A stretch of DNA of 64,000 bases from contig CACHXC010000001.1 of the NCBI GenBank assembly GCA_902583715.1, positions 1 to 64,000 of the forward strand. The letters are read 5' to 3'. Each line of letters starts with the position of its first letter. Position 1 is the first letter of the stretch. Below, in pieces: positions 43,365 through 54,662 of the stretch. The notes below the pieces were generated by a model, which saw nothing but the letters and a program-made list of their open reading frames with translations, was not told where the DNA came from and searched no databases. The position numbers were made by a program, and so were the translations under genes. This stretch comes from an uncultured SAR116 cluster alpha proteobacterium (GTDB lineage Bacteria; Pseudomonadota; Alphaproteobacteria; Puniceispirillales; Puniceispirillaceae).

Positions 43365-44870
43365 ATGATCGATAATTGGCCTATTTTGTCTATTATCACC
43401 TTTATGCCATTGGCTGGGGTGTTGTTTTTATTGATCATTCGCGGGGATGATGACACGCTCGCGCGCAATGCACGAAATGTCGCTTTGTGGGTATCTGCTT
43501 TTACCTTTTTGGTGTCTCTTGTCATTCTGATCGGTTTTGACAGCGGTGCGTCTGGCTATCAGTTCGAAGAACAACGGGTGTGGCTAGGTGACACGGGCAT
43601 CAGCTATCATATGGGTGTCGATGGTATTTCGATGCCGTTTGTCTTACTGTCTACCTTCCTTACACCGCTGGCGATCTTGGCCAGCTGGCAAAGTATCACC
43701 AGTCACGTGCGAGAATATATGATCGCTTTTTTGGTTCTTGAAACCATGATGATTGGGATGTTTGTGTCGCTTGACATGTTGATGTTCTACCTGTTTTTCG
43801 AAGCCGTGCTGATCCCAATGTTTTTGATTATTGGCGTATGGGGTGGTCCACGCCGGGTCTATGCGGCGTTTAAATTTTTCCTTTATACCTTGCTCGGATC
43901 AGTCTTAATGCTGGTGTGTGTGCTGGCCATGTATGTTGATGCCGGCACCACAAATATTCCGCAATTAATGTCGCATGAATTCGCCCGTGGTATGCAAACA
44001 TGGTTGTTTTTGGGTTTCTTTGCATCATTCGCTGTCAAGGTGCCCATGTGGCCAGTTCATACGTGGTTGCCTGACGCGCATGTTGAGGCGCCAACTGCTG
44101 GTTCGATGATTTTAGCCGGGGTTCTGTTGAAGATGGGCGGCTATGGATTTTTGCGGTTCTCATTGCCAATGTTCCCATTTGCGTCTGAATTTTTTGCTCC
44201 AATGGTCTTTGTATTGTCCGTGGTCGCAGTGATTTACACGTCACTTGTGGCGCTGGCACAATCAGATATGAAAAAAATGATTGCCTATTCGTCGGTGGCG
44301 CATATGGGATTCGTCACAATTGGTATCTTCTCGATGAATGAGCAAGGCATTGCCGGCGCAATGTTCCAGATGATCAGCCATGGCTTAGTATCGGCGGCAT
44401 TGTTTTTCTGTGTGGGCGTTGTTTATGACCGGTTGCATACGCGGGAAATCAGCGCCTATGGCGGTGTGACCGCGGTGATGCCGCGCTATGCGGTGTTTTT
44501 CATGTTTATGATGCTGGCATCAGTAGGCTTGCCCGGCACCAGTGGATTTGTTGGTGAAATGCTGGTTTTGGTGGGCGCGTGGCAAGCCAATACTTGGCTG
44601 GCGCTGTTTGCCGCAACCGGGCTTGTGCTGGGGGCAACCTACATGCTGTGGCTGTATCGCCGGGTGATGTTCGGGCAAGTGGTCAGTGCCGAGGTCCAGT
44701 CCATGGAGCGTATGCAGATGCGCGAATATGGTATTTTCGTGCCTTTGACAATTCTGGTCTTATTTTTTGGGGTTTATCCAATGGCATTGCTCGACGTCAT
44801 GGATGTATCGATTCAAATTATTCTGGACGATTTGACAGTGAGTGGCGTCGCGCTACTGGCGGCGCGTTAA
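43365..44870 (+). CDS. nuoM: NADH-quinone oxidoreductase subunit M
   Basis: [54 protein letters not shown]; start at ATG 43365. Confidence 0.97.
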   Translation: MIDNWPILSIITFMPLAGVLFLLIIRGDDDTLARNARNVALWVSAFTFLVSLVILIGFDSGASGYQFEEQRVWLGDTGISYHMGVDGISMPFVLLSTFLTPLAILASWQSITSHVREYMIAFLVLETMMIGMFVSLDMLMFYLFFEAVLIPMFLIIGVWGGPRRVYAAFKFFLYTLLGSVLMLVCVLAMYVDAGTTNIPQLMSHEFARGMQTWLFLGFFASFAVKVPMWPVHTWLPDAHVEAPTAGSMILAGVLLKMGGYGFLRFSLPMFPFASEFFAPMVFVLSVVAVIYTSLVALAQSDMKKMIAYSSVAHMGFVTIGIFSMNEQGIAGAMFQMISHGLVSAALFFCVGVVYDRLHTREISAYGGVTAVMPRYAVFFMFMMLASVGLPGTSGFVGEMLVLVGAWQANTWLALFAATGLVLGATYMLWLYRRVMFGQVVSAEVQSMERMQMREYGIFVPLTILVLFFGVYPMALLDVMDVSIQIILDDLTVSGVALLAAR

Positions 44871-44903
44871 GCGCGGTGCTGGCTTGTATTTTGGGGAATA
44901 GCG

Positions 44904-46358
44904 ATGGGATTTGAACTGGCAGAAATATTACCGGCTTTGCCTGAAATCATTTTATCAGTGGTGGCGTTGGTGTTGGTTTTGGTCGCGGCCTATGGTGGTG
45001 ACGGTGCGGCAAATGCTCGCCGGGTGGCGCATTTGACGCTGGCCGGCATTGTGCTTGCGGCGCTGGCCTTGCTCTCTATGTCGTCTGAACAATCCACAGC
45101 CTTTGGGGGTATGTTCCGCGGCGATGCCTTTGCCGATTACATGAAACTGCTGGTTTTGATGGGTAGCTTTGCCGCGGTGTTCATGTCAGTGACGCCGCTT
45201 GAGCACGATGATATTAACAAGCCAGAATTTTCCTTGCTTGTGCTATTGGCGCTTGTCGGCATGATGCTGATGATTTCGGCCAATGATTTGATGTCATTAT
45301 ATATGGCGGTTGAATTGCAATCCTTGCCGCTTTATGTGGTGGCGGCGATGCGGACCAACTCGCTTCGCTCATCAGAAGCTGGGCTGAAATATTTTCTGCT
45401 TGGGGCGCTGTCTTCAGGCATGTTGTTATATGGCGCCTCATTGGTCTATGGCTTCGCCGGTACGACAAGTTTTGCTGGTATTGCCGCCGCAGTTGCGGAA
45501 ACAGACTTACCCGCCGGGTTCATCATTGGCATGGTGTTCATGATCACCGGCATTGCCTTTAAAGTATCTGCCGCCCCCTTTCATATGTGGACGCCCGATG
45601 TATATGAAGGCTCGCCTAGCCCGGTAACGGCGCTTTTTGCGATTGCGCCGAAAGTGGCGGCGATTGCCTTGATGTTGCGGCTAACCTATGGCGCCTTTGG
45701 CAGTATCGCGCTGGAATGGTCACAGGTGATCATGGCGCTGTCGGTTGCCTCGATGGTGGTTGGTGCTTTGGGCGCGATTATGCAAAGCGATATTAAGCGG
45801 ATGATGGCTTATTCATCGATTGCGCATATGGGCTATGCGCTGGCTGGACTTGCCGCCGGCACGCATGAAGGCGCCTTTGGTGTGATGATTTACATGACCA
45901 GCTATGTGTTCATGGGGGCTGGCACTTTTGCCATCATTTTATTGATGCGGCGCGATGGTCAGTCAACAACACGGATTACCGATTTACGTGGGTTGTCGAA
46001 AACTCAGCCGTTATTTGCGCTGGGTTTGATGGTGATGATGTTCTCTATGGCCGGCATCCCCCCATTGGCTGGTTTTTTTGGTAAATGGTATGTCTTTTTG
46101 GCCGCGGTGAATGCTGGATTGGTGCCATTGGCCGTTATCGGCGTGGTGATGAGCGTTGTTGGTGCCTTTTACTATTTACGGATTATCAAGATCATGTATT
46201 TCGAAGATAGTGAAGCACCGCTTGATCAGGATGTGCCGCTGGCCAATAAATTGGTATTGGGCGTGTCGATGGCGGTGATTTTGCTTTTCTTTGCCGGGCT
46301 TAATTCGGTTATCGATGCGGCGAATACAGCGACAATTGCGTTGATGGCCCCATTTTAG
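44904..46358 (+). CDS. nuoN: NADH-quinone oxidoreductase subunit N
   Basis: SLYMAVELQSLPLYVVAA, FHMWTPDVYEGSPSPVTALFAIAPKVAA. Confidence 0.97.
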   Translation: MGFELAEILPALPEIILSVVALVLVLVAAYGGDGAANARRVAHLTLAGIVLAALALLSMSSEQSTAFGGMFRGDAFADYMKLLVLMGSFAAVFMSVTPLEHDDINKPEFSLLVLLALVGMMLMISANDLMSLYMAVELQSLPLYVVAAMRTNSLRSSEAGLKYFLLGALSSGMLLYGASLVYGFAGTTSFAGIAAAVAETDLPAGFIIGMVFMITGIAFKVSAAPFHMWTPDVYEGSPSPVTALFAIAPKVAAIALMLRLTYGAFGSIALEWSQVIMALSVASMVVGALGAIMQSDIKRMMAYSSIAHMGYALAGLAAGTHEGAFGVMIYMTSYVFMGAGTFAIILLMRRDGQSTTRITDLRGLSKTQPLFALGLMVMMFSMAGIPPLAGFFGKWYVFLAAVNAGLVPLAVIGVVMSVVGAFYYLRIIKIMYFEDSEAPLDQDVPLANKLVLGVSMAVILLFFAGLNSVIDAANTATIALMAPF

Positions 46359-46374
46359 GTGACGGTCGGATGGC

Positions 46375-47142
46375 ATGACTGATAGCCAGTGCTGGACACT
46401 TTCATGTCAGAACACAGGCAGTTCAACATCTGATTTGGCCAAGGCCGCGGCGGGTGCTGGTGCGCCGGCGGGAAGCGCATTTTTATTGGCTGAGCAAACT
46501 GATGGTCGTGGGCGTCAGGGCCGCCATTGGTCATCGCGGCCAGGCGGTATGTATGTGTCGGTATTGCTCTATCCGTCACGTTCGATTGACAGCTGGTTTG
46601 GTCTGTCTTTTGCCACAGCATTGGCCATATGTGATGTGGTGAAAACGCATCTAACAGACCAGATTGTTCAGCATGACTCGTCTTTGCCGGTGCCGGATAT
46701 AGGGCTTAAATGGCCAAATGACGTGCTGGTGAATAACCGTAAGATGGCCGGTATATTGCTGGAAGCACATGGTGACAGCCTAATAATTGGCAGTGGGGTG
46801 AATATTGAAGCCATCGCCCCGATTGATCAAAATCCGCATCCACCAATCGCTTTTGGTGATTTTCCCGGCATATTGCCGGCGCCAAAACAGCTTGCCGAAA
46901 GCTATTTGCATCGATTGCAAATTTATTATGAATTGTGGGAGCGGGATGGCTTTCCACCGGTGCGTGAATTGTGGCTTGGGCAGGCATTGCATATGAAGCA
47001 CACTATATCGGTGCGTGTGGCTGGCCGGAAAATTACCGGCATATGCAATGAATTGCTGGCTGATGGCGGCTTGGTTTTGCTTGATGAATCTGGCACGAGT
47101 CACCATATCACCACCGGGGATGTCGAATTGATTGGCAGGTAA
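46375..47142 (+). CDS. birA: Biotin--[acetyl-CoA-carboxylase] ligase
   Basis: EQTDGRGRQGRHWSSRPGGMYVSVLL, KWPNDVLVNNRKMAGILLE. Confidence 0.93.
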   Translation: MTDSQCWTLSCQNTGSSTSDLAKAAAGAGAPAGSAFLLAEQTDGRGRQGRHWSSRPGGMYVSVLLYPSRSIDSWFGLSFATALAICDVVKTHLTDQIVQHDSSLPVPDIGLKWPNDVLVNNRKMAGILLEAHGDSLIIGSGVNIEAIAPIDQNPHPPIAFGDFPGILPAPKQLAESYLHRLQIYYELWERDGFPPVRELWLGQALHMKHTISVRVAGRKITGICNELLADGGLVLLDESGTSHHITTGDVELIGR

Positions 47143-47145
47143 CTG

Positions 47146-47925
47146 ATGCTTTTGGCAATAGATTGCGGCAATACAAATATTGTGTTTGCCATTTATGATG
47201 GGGACAAACAGCGGACAAGCTGGCGGATCAGTTCCGATAGCCGCCGCAGTACCGATGAATATATTGTCTGGTTGACCCAGTTAATGACAATAAAAAATAT
47301 CGATGTGGCTGACATTGACGGGGTGATGATTGCTAGCGTCGTGCCGGATATTCAGCCTAAATTAGTGGCGCTGGCGCATCGCGGATTTGATGTGGTGCCA
47401 CTATGTGTTGACGACCCAAATGTGGATTTGGGCATTGCTATTAACATAGATAGGCCAGACCAAGCTGGTGCAGACAGGTTGGTCAATGCAGTGGCGGTGG
47501 CAGCTTGGCATAAACCGCCGGCTATCGTCATTGATTTTGGTACAGCCACAACGCTAGATCTGATTGGCGATAAGGGCGCTTATGAAGGCGGCATTATCGC
47601 GCCAGGGGTAAATTTATCGATCGAAGCCTTGTATATGGCGGCGGCGCGCCTGCCGCGTATTGCGGTAAAACCATGGCAAGCAAATATGCCTGTGCTTGGA
47701 ACCGATACAATATCAGCCATGCAGTCCGGCGTGTTTTGGGGGTATGTTGGTATGGTTGAGGGGTTGCTGGAACGATTGCGGCAGAGCCATGGGGCGCATT
47801 TGCCAGCCATTGCGACAGGCGGGTTGGCACCACTTTTTGCCGACCATATCAACGGACCACTGATTTTGGATGTTGATTTAACCTTAAAGGGACTGGTGCG
47901 CATACACGCACAGAATAAGAACTAA
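47146..47925 (+). CDS. coaX: Type III pantothenate kinase
   Basis: MLLAIDCGNTNIVFAIYDG, GADRLVNAVAV, IDFGTATTLDLI. Confidence 0.95.
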   Translation: MLLAIDCGNTNIVFAIYDGDKQRTSWRISSDSRRSTDEYIVWLTQLMTIKNIDVADIDGVMIASVVPDIQPKLVALAHRGFDVVPLCVDDPNVDLGIAINIDRPDQAGADRLVNAVAVAAWHKPPAIVIDFGTATTLDLIGDKGAYEGGIIAPGVNLSIEALYMAAARLPRIAVKPWQANMPVLGTDTISAMQSGVFWGYVGMVEGLLERLRQSHGAHLPAIATGGLAPLFADHINGPLILDVDLTLKGLVRIHAQNKN

Positions 47926-47926
47926 T

Positions 47927-49603
47927 ATGACCTATTCGACAAATGATTTGTTATTCGTTCCACTTGGGGGATCAGGTGAGATTGGCATGAATGTTAATTT
48001 ATACCATTACCAAGATAGCTGGATCATGGTTGATCTTGGTATTTCATTTCCTGATGACAGCACCCCAGGTGTTGATGTGATTTTGCCAGATTTGAAATTT
48101 ATCGCCGAGCGGCGTGAAAAATTGGCTGGGCTTATCTTAACACATGGGCATGAAGATCATCTTGGTGCAATACCGTATTTATGGTCGCAAATTGGTTGTC
48201 CGATTTATGGCAGTGCCTTTACGCTGGCATTACTCCGGCGGAAATTGACCGATTCGCGTGGTGATTTTGATATTCCGCTTAATGAAATGGGGATGAATGC
48301 GCCGCGTCAGATTGGTGCTTTTGAAATTGAGATGATTGCGCTGAATCATTCAATACCCGACCCAGCCGCGCTTGCCATACGGTCTGCCGCCGGCACAATA
48401 TTGCACACCGGCGATTGGAAATTTGATGAAGCGCCTATTTTGGGCACGGATACGGACGCAACGCGTCTACGGGCAGTTGGGGATGCCGGCGTGTTAGCGA
48501 TGGTTGGGGACTCGACAAACGCTATGGTTGACGGGCGGACGGGGTCTGAAAGCGAGGCACAACAAGGATTAACAGATGCGATTGCCCGGGCAAGCGGGCG
48601 GGTGGCTGTGACGTGCTTTGCTAGTAATGTGGCGCGCATTCATTCAATTTGTATGGCGGCGCAGGCAAATGAGCGCTCGGTAGCGGTTGTTGGCCGGGCG
48701 CTTAACCGGGCGATTTTGGCGGCACGTGAAGTTGGCTATCTAAACGATCTTCCAGATTTTGTTCAAGAAAATGATATCGATCTTTTGCCACCTGACTCGC
48801 TGGTGATTGTGTGCACGGGAACACAGGGCGAACCGCGTGCCGCAATGGCGCGTATTGCCGCTGGCACGCATGAAACGGTCAGTCTGCAAGCTGGCGATAC
48901 GGTGATCTATTCATCTCGGCAAATTCCCGGCAATGAAACAGCCATTGCACGGGTGCAAGACATGTTGATCCGCCGGCAGATCAATCTGGTCACAGATCAC
49001 GAGGCTCCGGTGCACGTGTCTGGTCATCCATCACGCGATGAAATGGTCGAAATGTATGGGCTGGTGCGGCCAAAAATCGCCATTCCAGTTCATGGCACGG
49101 CGCGGCATTTACAAGCGCATGCCGAGCTTGCCAAGGCGTGTCAGGTGCAACAGACATTTCTGCCTGATAATGGGGCGATGATCCGGCTTAACGGGGCCGA
49201 GGCGGCCATCATTGACAATGTGCATACCGGTGCCATGACCAGCGAAAAGGGCAATATCATTGAATTACAGTCAGATGTATTGCGGTCCCGGCGGCGGATG
49301 TTGTGGAATGGCGTTGTGACCGTATCAGTTATTTTGAATAAATCAGGTCATCTTTGTGTTTTGCCAAGCGTCACACAAACCGGCATTGGTGATGGGGCGG
49401 CGGCAAGTGATTTTGTTGCGGCGGCAACCTTGGCGGTTGAAGACGCTATTGATGTGCTTGGTAAATCAGCAAGGCGCCAAGATCAGTCGGTTGAAGAGGT
49501 GGTGTCACAGGCTGTTCGGCGGGTGGCGCGCACTATGTTTGGCTTGCGGCCAATTGCGCAGGTGCATATCATGCGGGTGGCAGAAGAGGATCTGCGTGCA
49601 TGA
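47927..49603 (+). CDS. rnj: Ribonuclease J
   Basis: PLGGSGEIGMNVNLY, LTHGHEDHLGAIPYL, HVSGHPSRDEM. Confidence 0.95.
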   Translation: MTYSTNDLLFVPLGGSGEIGMNVNLYHYQDSWIMVDLGISFPDDSTPGVDVILPDLKFIAERREKLAGLILTHGHEDHLGAIPYLWSQIGCPIYGSAFTLALLRRKLTDSRGDFDIPLNEMGMNAPRQIGAFEIEMIALNHSIPDPAALAIRSAAGTILHTGDWKFDEAPILGTDTDATRLRAVGDAGVLAMVGDSTNAMVDGRTGSESEAQQGLTDAIARASGRVAVTCFASNVARIHSICMAAQANERSVAVVGRALNRAILAAREVGYLNDLPDFVQENDIDLLPPDSLVIVCTGTQGEPRAAMARIAAGTHETVSLQAGDTVIYSSRQIPGNETAIARVQDMLIRRQINLVTDHEAPVHVSGHPSRDEMVEMYGLVRPKIAIPVHGTARHLQAHAELAKACQVQQTFLPDNGAMIRLNGAEAAIIDNVHTGAMTSEKGNIIELQSDVLRSRRRMLWNGVVTVSVILNKSGHLCVLPSVTQTGIGDGAAASDFVAAATLAVEDAIDVLGKSARRQDQSVEEVVSQAVRRVARTMFGLRPIAQVHIMRVAEEDLRA

Positions 49604-50034
49604 TTGGCCGTATAAATCATATTGCGATTGCGGTACCCGATGTGGCGGCGGCGGCGCGGCAATGGGAGACCATGCTTGGGGCCCATGTAAGCGCGCCGCA
49701 GACATTGCCAGACCATGGGGTGCGCATTGTTTTTGTGTCAGCGCCAAATGGCAAAATCGAATTAATGGAACCCTTTGGTGATGCGTCTCCTATTGCCAGT
49801 TTTATGGCGCGCAACGAAAATGGTGGCATCCATCATATTTGTTACGAGGTTGACGATATTGATGAGGCGCGCAATTCGTTGCAGGCCGCTGGTGCGCGGG
49901 TGTTAGGGGATGGCACAGCAACGATTGGTGCGCATGGTAACCCGGTGTTGTTTTTGCATCCAAAGGATTTTAATGGCACGTTGATTGAGCTTGAACAAGT
50001 TACCGCGACTGGTGAAAGCCCACGGGCGGAATAG
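49600..50034 (+). CDS. mce: Methylmalonyl-CoA epimerase
   Basis: RINHIAIAVPDVAAAARQWETMLG, NGGIHHICYEVDDI, LFLHPKDFNGTLIELEQ. Confidence 0.92.
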   Translation: MIGRINHIAIAVPDVAAAARQWETMLGAHVSAPQTLPDHGVRIVFVSAPNGKIELMEPFGDASPIASFMARNENGGIHHICYEVDDIDEARNSLQAAGARVLGDGTATIGAHGNPVLFLHPKDFNGTLIELEQVTATGESPRAE

Positions 50035-50047
50035 GAAAGAGCGTTAA

Positions 50048-50284
50048 ATGGGGTTAGTGTCTGGTCTCGTTGTATATATTTTGCTCTGGTGGTGGGTGTT
50101 TTTAATGACACTGCCATTTGGTGCAAAAGCGCCTGACGCGGTTGAGACAGGACATGCAACCTCGGCACCAGCAAAACCAATGTTATGGTGGAAAGCCGGC
50201 ATAACTACGTTGATTGCGGGGATTTTGTTTGCGATTGTTTATTGGATCATCGTGTCGGAGATCATCAACCTCGACACAGCATGA
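50048..50284 (+). CDS. DUF1467 family membrane protein
   Basis: LLWWWVFLMTLPFGAKAP plus second TM; follows mce. Confidence 0.85.
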   Translation: MGLVSGLVVYILLWWWVFLMTLPFGAKAPDAVETGHATSAPAKPMLWWKAGITTLIAGILFAIVYWIIVSEIINLDTA

Positions 50285-50317
50285 CCAGGTATGCACCACA
50301 AAAACGTTTTTGCAAAA

Positions 50318-50350
50318 AAGAAAAGCAAGGCTTTCGCCTTGCCTCTTTTG
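50318..50350 (+). terminator. Rho-independent terminator after DUF1467 gene
   Basis: GCAAGGC-TTTC-GCCTTGC followed by CTCTTTT, with an upstream A-tract. Confidence 0.8.
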
Positions 50351-50539
50351 CGCCGGTCTTATTGCCGTTAGCGCGTCTCCCTAAACCCGGTTTTGGCAAC
50401 CTGATAATTGACGCTAGTAAATTTTGTCAGGGTTGTCGATATAAAAAGCACGTAATTATAGGCTTTTTTGAACTTTAATTTTAAAAAACTCAGAATAACA
50501 AGACATAAACATTCACATACCATCAGCAAAGGGAATGCC

Positions 50540-50989
50540 ATGACTATTTATTTTACTTCCGATCATGCCGGAATGTCGCTTCGCCAGACGCTGTTATCTT
50601 ATGTAACGCAAGCCGGGCATGATGTTGTTGATCTCGGGCCAGAGGAAACAACATCAGTCGATTATCCAGATTTTGGTATTAAGCTTGCGATGGCGTTACA
50701 GCAGAATAGAGCTGGGCGTGGCATTGCTATTTGCGGAAGCGGTGTTGGCATTTCTATAGCGCTCAATCGGTTTTCATGGGTGCGCGCCGCACTTGTAAAC
50801 CAGCCAGAAGCAGCTGAATTGGCACGCCAGCATAATGACGCAAATGTACTGGCTCTCGGTGAACGGTTGATTGCTGTTGAAACAGCCAAAGAATCTGTAA
50901 ATAAATTCTTATCGACTAAATTTGAAGGTGGGCGGCATCAGCGCCGTGTCGATAAATTATCACAAATCGGAAAAACTACGGCGAATTAA
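50540..50989 (+). CDS. rpiB: Ribose-5-phosphate isomerase B (RpiB/LacAB family)
   Basis: FTSDHAGMSLRQTLLSY, GIAICGSGVGISIALNR; start at ATG 50540. Confidence 0.93.
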   Translation: MTIYFTSDHAGMSLRQTLLSYVTQAGHDVVDLGPEETTSVDYPDFGIKLAMALQQNRAGRGIAICGSGVGISIALNRFSWVRAALVNQPEAAELARQHNDANVLALGERLIAVETAKESVNKFLSTKFEGGRHQRRVDKLSQIGKTTAN

Positions 50990-51018
50990 AGCATGGAGGG
51001 CTTGGTATTCGCCGTGAA

Positions 51019-51040
51019 ACACTCTATGGTAGAGTTTTTC
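51019..51040 (+). terminator. Short hairpin terminator between rpiB and glyA
   Basis: ACTCTA-TGG-TAGAGT followed by TTTTC. Confidence 0.55.
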
Positions 51041-51116
51041 TTGCTGTGGGGGGGCGCGGAAAGCTATCCGGCCGTCAGCAATCATAAAATAAATAGCCCC
51101 ATGAGGAGTTTGCAAA

Positions 51117-52421
51117 ATGGATGACGCACGTAGCGTGAAAGACGCGATGAAAATGACCGGTTTTTTCTCTGACCCATTGACCAAAACTGACCCGGAAATT
51201 GCCGCGGCGATTGCTGATGAATTGGTGCGTCAGCAAGACCAAATTGAAATGATTGCGTCTGAAAACATCGTCAGTGTTGCGGTTATGGAAGCGCAAGGGT
51301 CGGTTCTGACAAATAAATATGCCGAAGGCTATTCCGGGCGTCGCTATTACGGCGGGTGCGAACATGTAGATGTGGTTGAAACCTTGGCCATTGAGCGCGC
51401 AAAAAAACTGTTTGGATGCAATTATGTGAATGTGCAACCGCATTCCGGTGCGCAGGCAAATCAGGCAGTGTTTTTGAGCCTGCTAAAGCCGGGTGATACA
51501 ATTTTGGGCATGTCACTTGCGGCTGGTGGGCATCTGACACATGGTGCGGCGCCGAATTTGTCGGGCAAATGGTTTAACGCTGTGCAATATGGTGTTGATG
51601 AGAGCACGGCGCAAATTGACTTTGATGAGTTGCAGAAATTAGCCGAACAGCATAAGCCAAAAATTATTTTGGCTGGCGGATCAGCTTATCCGCGGACGCT
51701 TGATTTTGCCGCATTCCGCCGGGTTGCTGATTCGGTTGGGGCGTATCTTATGGTTGATATGGCACATATTTCAGGTCTTGTTGCGGCTGGTGTGCATCCG
51801 TCACCCTTGCCACATGCCGATGTTGTTACGTCGACAACACATAAAACCCTGCGGGCATCACGTGGCGGCTTGATCATGACCAATGACGAGGCGCTTGGCA
51901 AAAAATTTAATTCAGCTGTGTTCCCCGGATTGCAAGGCGGACCATTGATGCATGCGATTGCCGGCAAGGCGGTTGCGTTTGGCGAAGCGTTAAAGCCAGA
52001 ATTTAAGGCCTATATTCAAACCGTTGTTAGCAATGCTCAAATTTTAGCAGAAACCCTGATAGATCGCGGTGTGGCCATTGTGTCTGGTGGCACTGATACG
52101 CATGTCGTTTTGGTGGATTTGCGGCCAAAAGGGCTGACCGGTAACATCACCGAAGTCTCGCTTGAACATGCTGGTATCACCTGTAACAAAAATGGCATTC
52201 CGTTCGATCCACAGCCACCTATGGTGACGTCTGGGGTCAGGTTGGGGACGCCTGCCGGTACCACACGTGGTTTTGGCAATGACGAATTTGTGCAGATTGG
52301 TCATATGATTGGCGATGTACTAGACGGATTGGCTGAAAATCCTGATGACAACAGCGCTGTTGAAGCGCGGGTAAGGGAACAGGTGCGCAGCCTATGCCGG
52401 GCTTTCCCAATCTATAAATAG
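51117..52421 (+). CDS. glyA: Serine hydroxymethyltransferase
   Basis: [55 protein letters not shown]. Confidence 0.97.
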   Translation: MDDARSVKDAMKMTGFFSDPLTKTDPEIAAAIADELVRQQDQIEMIASENIVSVAVMEAQGSVLTNKYAEGYSGRRYYGGCEHVDVVETLAIERAKKLFGCNYVNVQPHSGAQANQAVFLSLLKPGDTILGMSLAAGGHLTHGAAPNLSGKWFNAVQYGVDESTAQIDFDELQKLAEQHKPKIILAGGSAYPRTLDFAAFRRVADSVGAYLMVDMAHISGLVAAGVHPSPLPHADVVTSTTHKTLRASRGGLIMTNDEALGKKFNSAVFPGLQGGPLMHAIAGKAVAFGEALKPEFKAYIQTVVSNAQILAETLIDRGVAIVSGGTDTHVVLVDLRPKGLTGNITEVSLEHAGITCNKNGIPFDPQPPMVTSGVRLGTPAGTTRGFGNDEFVQIGHMIGDVLDGLAENPDDNSAVEARVREQVRSLCRAFPIYK

Positions 52422-52466
52422 TGTGTACACTCGCGCCCAGCGCAAGACATAGGGTGGGTGCCGATC

Positions 52467-52919
52467 ATGATTTGTCCGTTTTGTGGAAATGAAGATACGC
52501 CGGTAAAGGACTCGCGGCCGGCTGAAGAAGGGGCGACGATCCGGCGCCGTCGCCTCTGCGGCAAATGTGAGGCACGCTTTACTACTTTTGAACGTGTGCA
52601 ACTTCGTGAAATCATCATTGTAAAGCGTAATGGCCGCCGGTCTATCTTTGACCGTGACAAATTGGAACGCTCCTTTGAAATTGCGTTGCGCAAACGCGAT
52701 GTGGTTGCTGATGACGTGGCGCGGGCGATCAATGAAATTGTGCGAAAGCTGGAAAGCCACGCTGATGGTGATGTGCCAAGCGAAAAAGTTGGCGAATTGG
52801 TCATGTCCTCGCTCCATACCCTCGATCAGGTTGCATACGTGCGCTACGCTTCGGTGTATCGCAATTTTCGTGAGGCCAAGGATTTTGAGGCCTTTGTCGA
52901 AAAGGAGCTAGGTGAATAG
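52467..52919 (+). CDS. nrdR: Transcriptional repressor NrdR
   Basis: [44 protein letters not shown]. Confidence 0.96.
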   Translation: MICPFCGNEDTPVKDSRPAEEGATIRRRRLCGKCEARFTTFERVQLREIIIVKRNGRRSIFDRDKLERSFEIALRKRDVVADDVARAINEIVRKLESHADGDVPSEKVGELVMSSLHTLDQVAYVRYASVYRNFREAKDFEAFVEKELGE

Positions 52920-54054
52920 CGCCGTGTCTGTACCAGCTGAAACTGATAAACGCTGGATGCGGGCAGCCATTGCGCAGTCGCGTCATGCCGAGGGGCGGAC
53001 GTTAAGCAACCCACCGGTTGGTTGTGTGATTGTTGATAAATCTGGCCGACTTTGTGCAACCGCCCATACCGGTAGGGGTGGCGTACCGCACGCCGAAACG
53101 CAAGCGCTTGATATGGCTGGGCATTTGGCAGAGGGGGCTACGGTCTATGTGACCCTCGAGCCATGCGCCCATCATGGAAAAACGTCGCCATGTATTGATG
53201 CGCTTATTGCGGCGCGTGTGGCGCGCATTGTTGTAGCGGTTGCCGACCCTGACGCACGGGTTAATGGCCGCGGGCTGGAAAAGGCAAAGGCGGCTGGCAT
53301 TGATACCCATCTTGGTGTTGGCGCGGCGGCTGCCAAGGCTGTTCTTAGTGGTTTTTTGACGCGGATTGAACGCGGCCGGCCCTATGTCTGGATGAAAACA
53401 GCGGCATCGCTTGATGGGGGTATTGCATTGGCTGATGGCGAAAAACGCTGGCTTACCGGCCATCCTATGCGGCATTTCGTGCATGAATTGCGTAGCCGTT
53501 GTGACGCGTTGCTGACGGGGGTGGGCACGATCCTTGCTGACGACCCTGAACTGACCTGCCGTGCCCCAGCCAGAAATACTGATAGTCCGGCAGTTTTTGT
53601 TCTTGATAGTCAGTTGCGCACGCCGCCCACCGCGCGTATTTTTGGTGTGGAGAATCGCTCGGTGACGCTGTTATGTACGTCATCAGCACCAAAAGACCGT
53701 TTAATGGCGCTCACACAAGCTGGTGCGGTGGTCATGAGATTGCCAGCTCATCCAAATGGTCAGCTTGATCTGGATGCAGTATCGCACCATCTCGGCGCCG
53801 GCGGCATAAATACGCTTTTGGTTGAGGCTGGCACTGGCGTGACCACGGCGATGCTAGCGGCCAGGCTGGTTGATAAAATTTACTGGACACAATCACCGCA
53901 TATTTTGGGGGCTGATGCCCGGCCAGTTGTTGGGCCCCTCAAGTTGGTAGCATTGCCGAACCAAAACCTATATACCCAGTTAACTTCATCACAAATTGGA
54001 CAAGACCAATTATGGGTTTTTGTACAAGATATTAACGCAGACCACACAGGGTAA
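52912..54054 (+). CDS. ribD: Bifunctional diaminohydroxyphosphoribosylaminopyrimidine deaminase / 5-amino-6-(5-phosphoribosylamino)uracil reductase
   Basis: [36 protein letters not shown] start overlapping nrdR by 8 nt. Confidence 0.95.
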   Translation: MNSAVSVPAETDKRWMRAAIAQSRHAEGRTLSNPPVGCVIVDKSGRLCATAHTGRGGVPHAETQALDMAGHLAEGATVYVTLEPCAHHGKTSPCIDALIAARVARIVVAVADPDARVNGRGLEKAKAAGIDTHLGVGAAAAKAVLSGFLTRIERGRPYVWMKTAASLDGGIALADGEKRWLTGHPMRHFVHELRSRCDALLTGVGTILADDPELTCRAPARNTDSPAVFVLDSQLRTPPTARIFGVENRSVTLLCTSSAPKDRLMALTQAGAVVMRLPAHPNGQLDLDAVSHHLGAGGINTLLVEAGTGVTTAMLAARLVDKIYWTQSPHILGADARPVVGPLKLVALPNQNLYTQLTSSQIGQDQLWVFVQDINADHTG

Positions 54055-54063
54055 AGCGCGTCT

Positions 54064-54651
54064 ATGTTTACTGGCATTATCACTGGCATTGGCCATATCG
54101 AGTCTATTGCGGATGCAGGCGACCGCACGTTTCGCATTGGGTGTGACTGGGATTGTTCAACAATAGATATCGGCGCATCAATTGCCTGTTCTGGTGTATG
54201 TTTAACGGTGGTAGCGCGCCATGCCCATAGTTTTGATGTCACTGCATCGGCAGAAACATTGGCTGTGACCACCGCTGGTGGCTGGTCTATTGGTGACCAG
54301 ATCAATCTGGAGCGCGCACTTAAACTTGGTGATGAACTTGGTGGGCATGTTGTGTCAGGACATGTTGATGGTCTGGCGGAAATTACATCGATTGAAAATA
54401 GCGGTGACAGCCATGTTGTATGGCTGAAAGCACCATTTGCTTTTGCCCGGTTTATCGCGGCCAAGGGGTCGGTCGCTTTGGATGGTGTATCGTTGACGGT
54501 GAATGTGGTTGAAGGGTGTCTATTTTCTATCAATATTATCCCACATACATGGTCAGTGACCGGGTGGGCCGGGGCCAAGGTTGGTCAGAAAATGAATATG
54601 GAAATTGATATGCTGGCGCGTTATGTTGCCCGGTTAACTGACTTCAAATAA
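54064..54651 (+). CDS. ribE: Riboflavin synthase subunit alpha
   Basis: MFTGIITGIGHIES, SIACSGVCLTVV, GGHVVSGHVDGLAEI, VALDGVSLTVN. Confidence 0.95.
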   Translation: MFTGIITGIGHIESIADAGDRTFRIGCDWDCSTIDIGASIACSGVCLTVVARHAHSFDVTASAETLAVTTAGGWSIGDQINLERALKLGDELGGHVVSGHVDGLAEITSIENSGDSHVVWLKAPFAFARFIAAKGSVALDGVSLTVNVVEGCLFSINIIPHTWSVTGWAGAKVGQKMNMEIDMLARYVARLTDFK

Positions 54652-54662
54652 GGAATAGTTTC

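Noticed and set aside
32087-46358. Unusual gene insertions within the nuo operon
   Set aside because: All 14 subunits are contiguous and in canonical order with no extra genes; ordinary for Alphaproteobacteria.
51041-51116. Glycine or SAM riboswitch upstream of glyA
   Set aside because: Only a short terminator-like hairpin for rpiB is visible; no conserved riboswitch core recognised.
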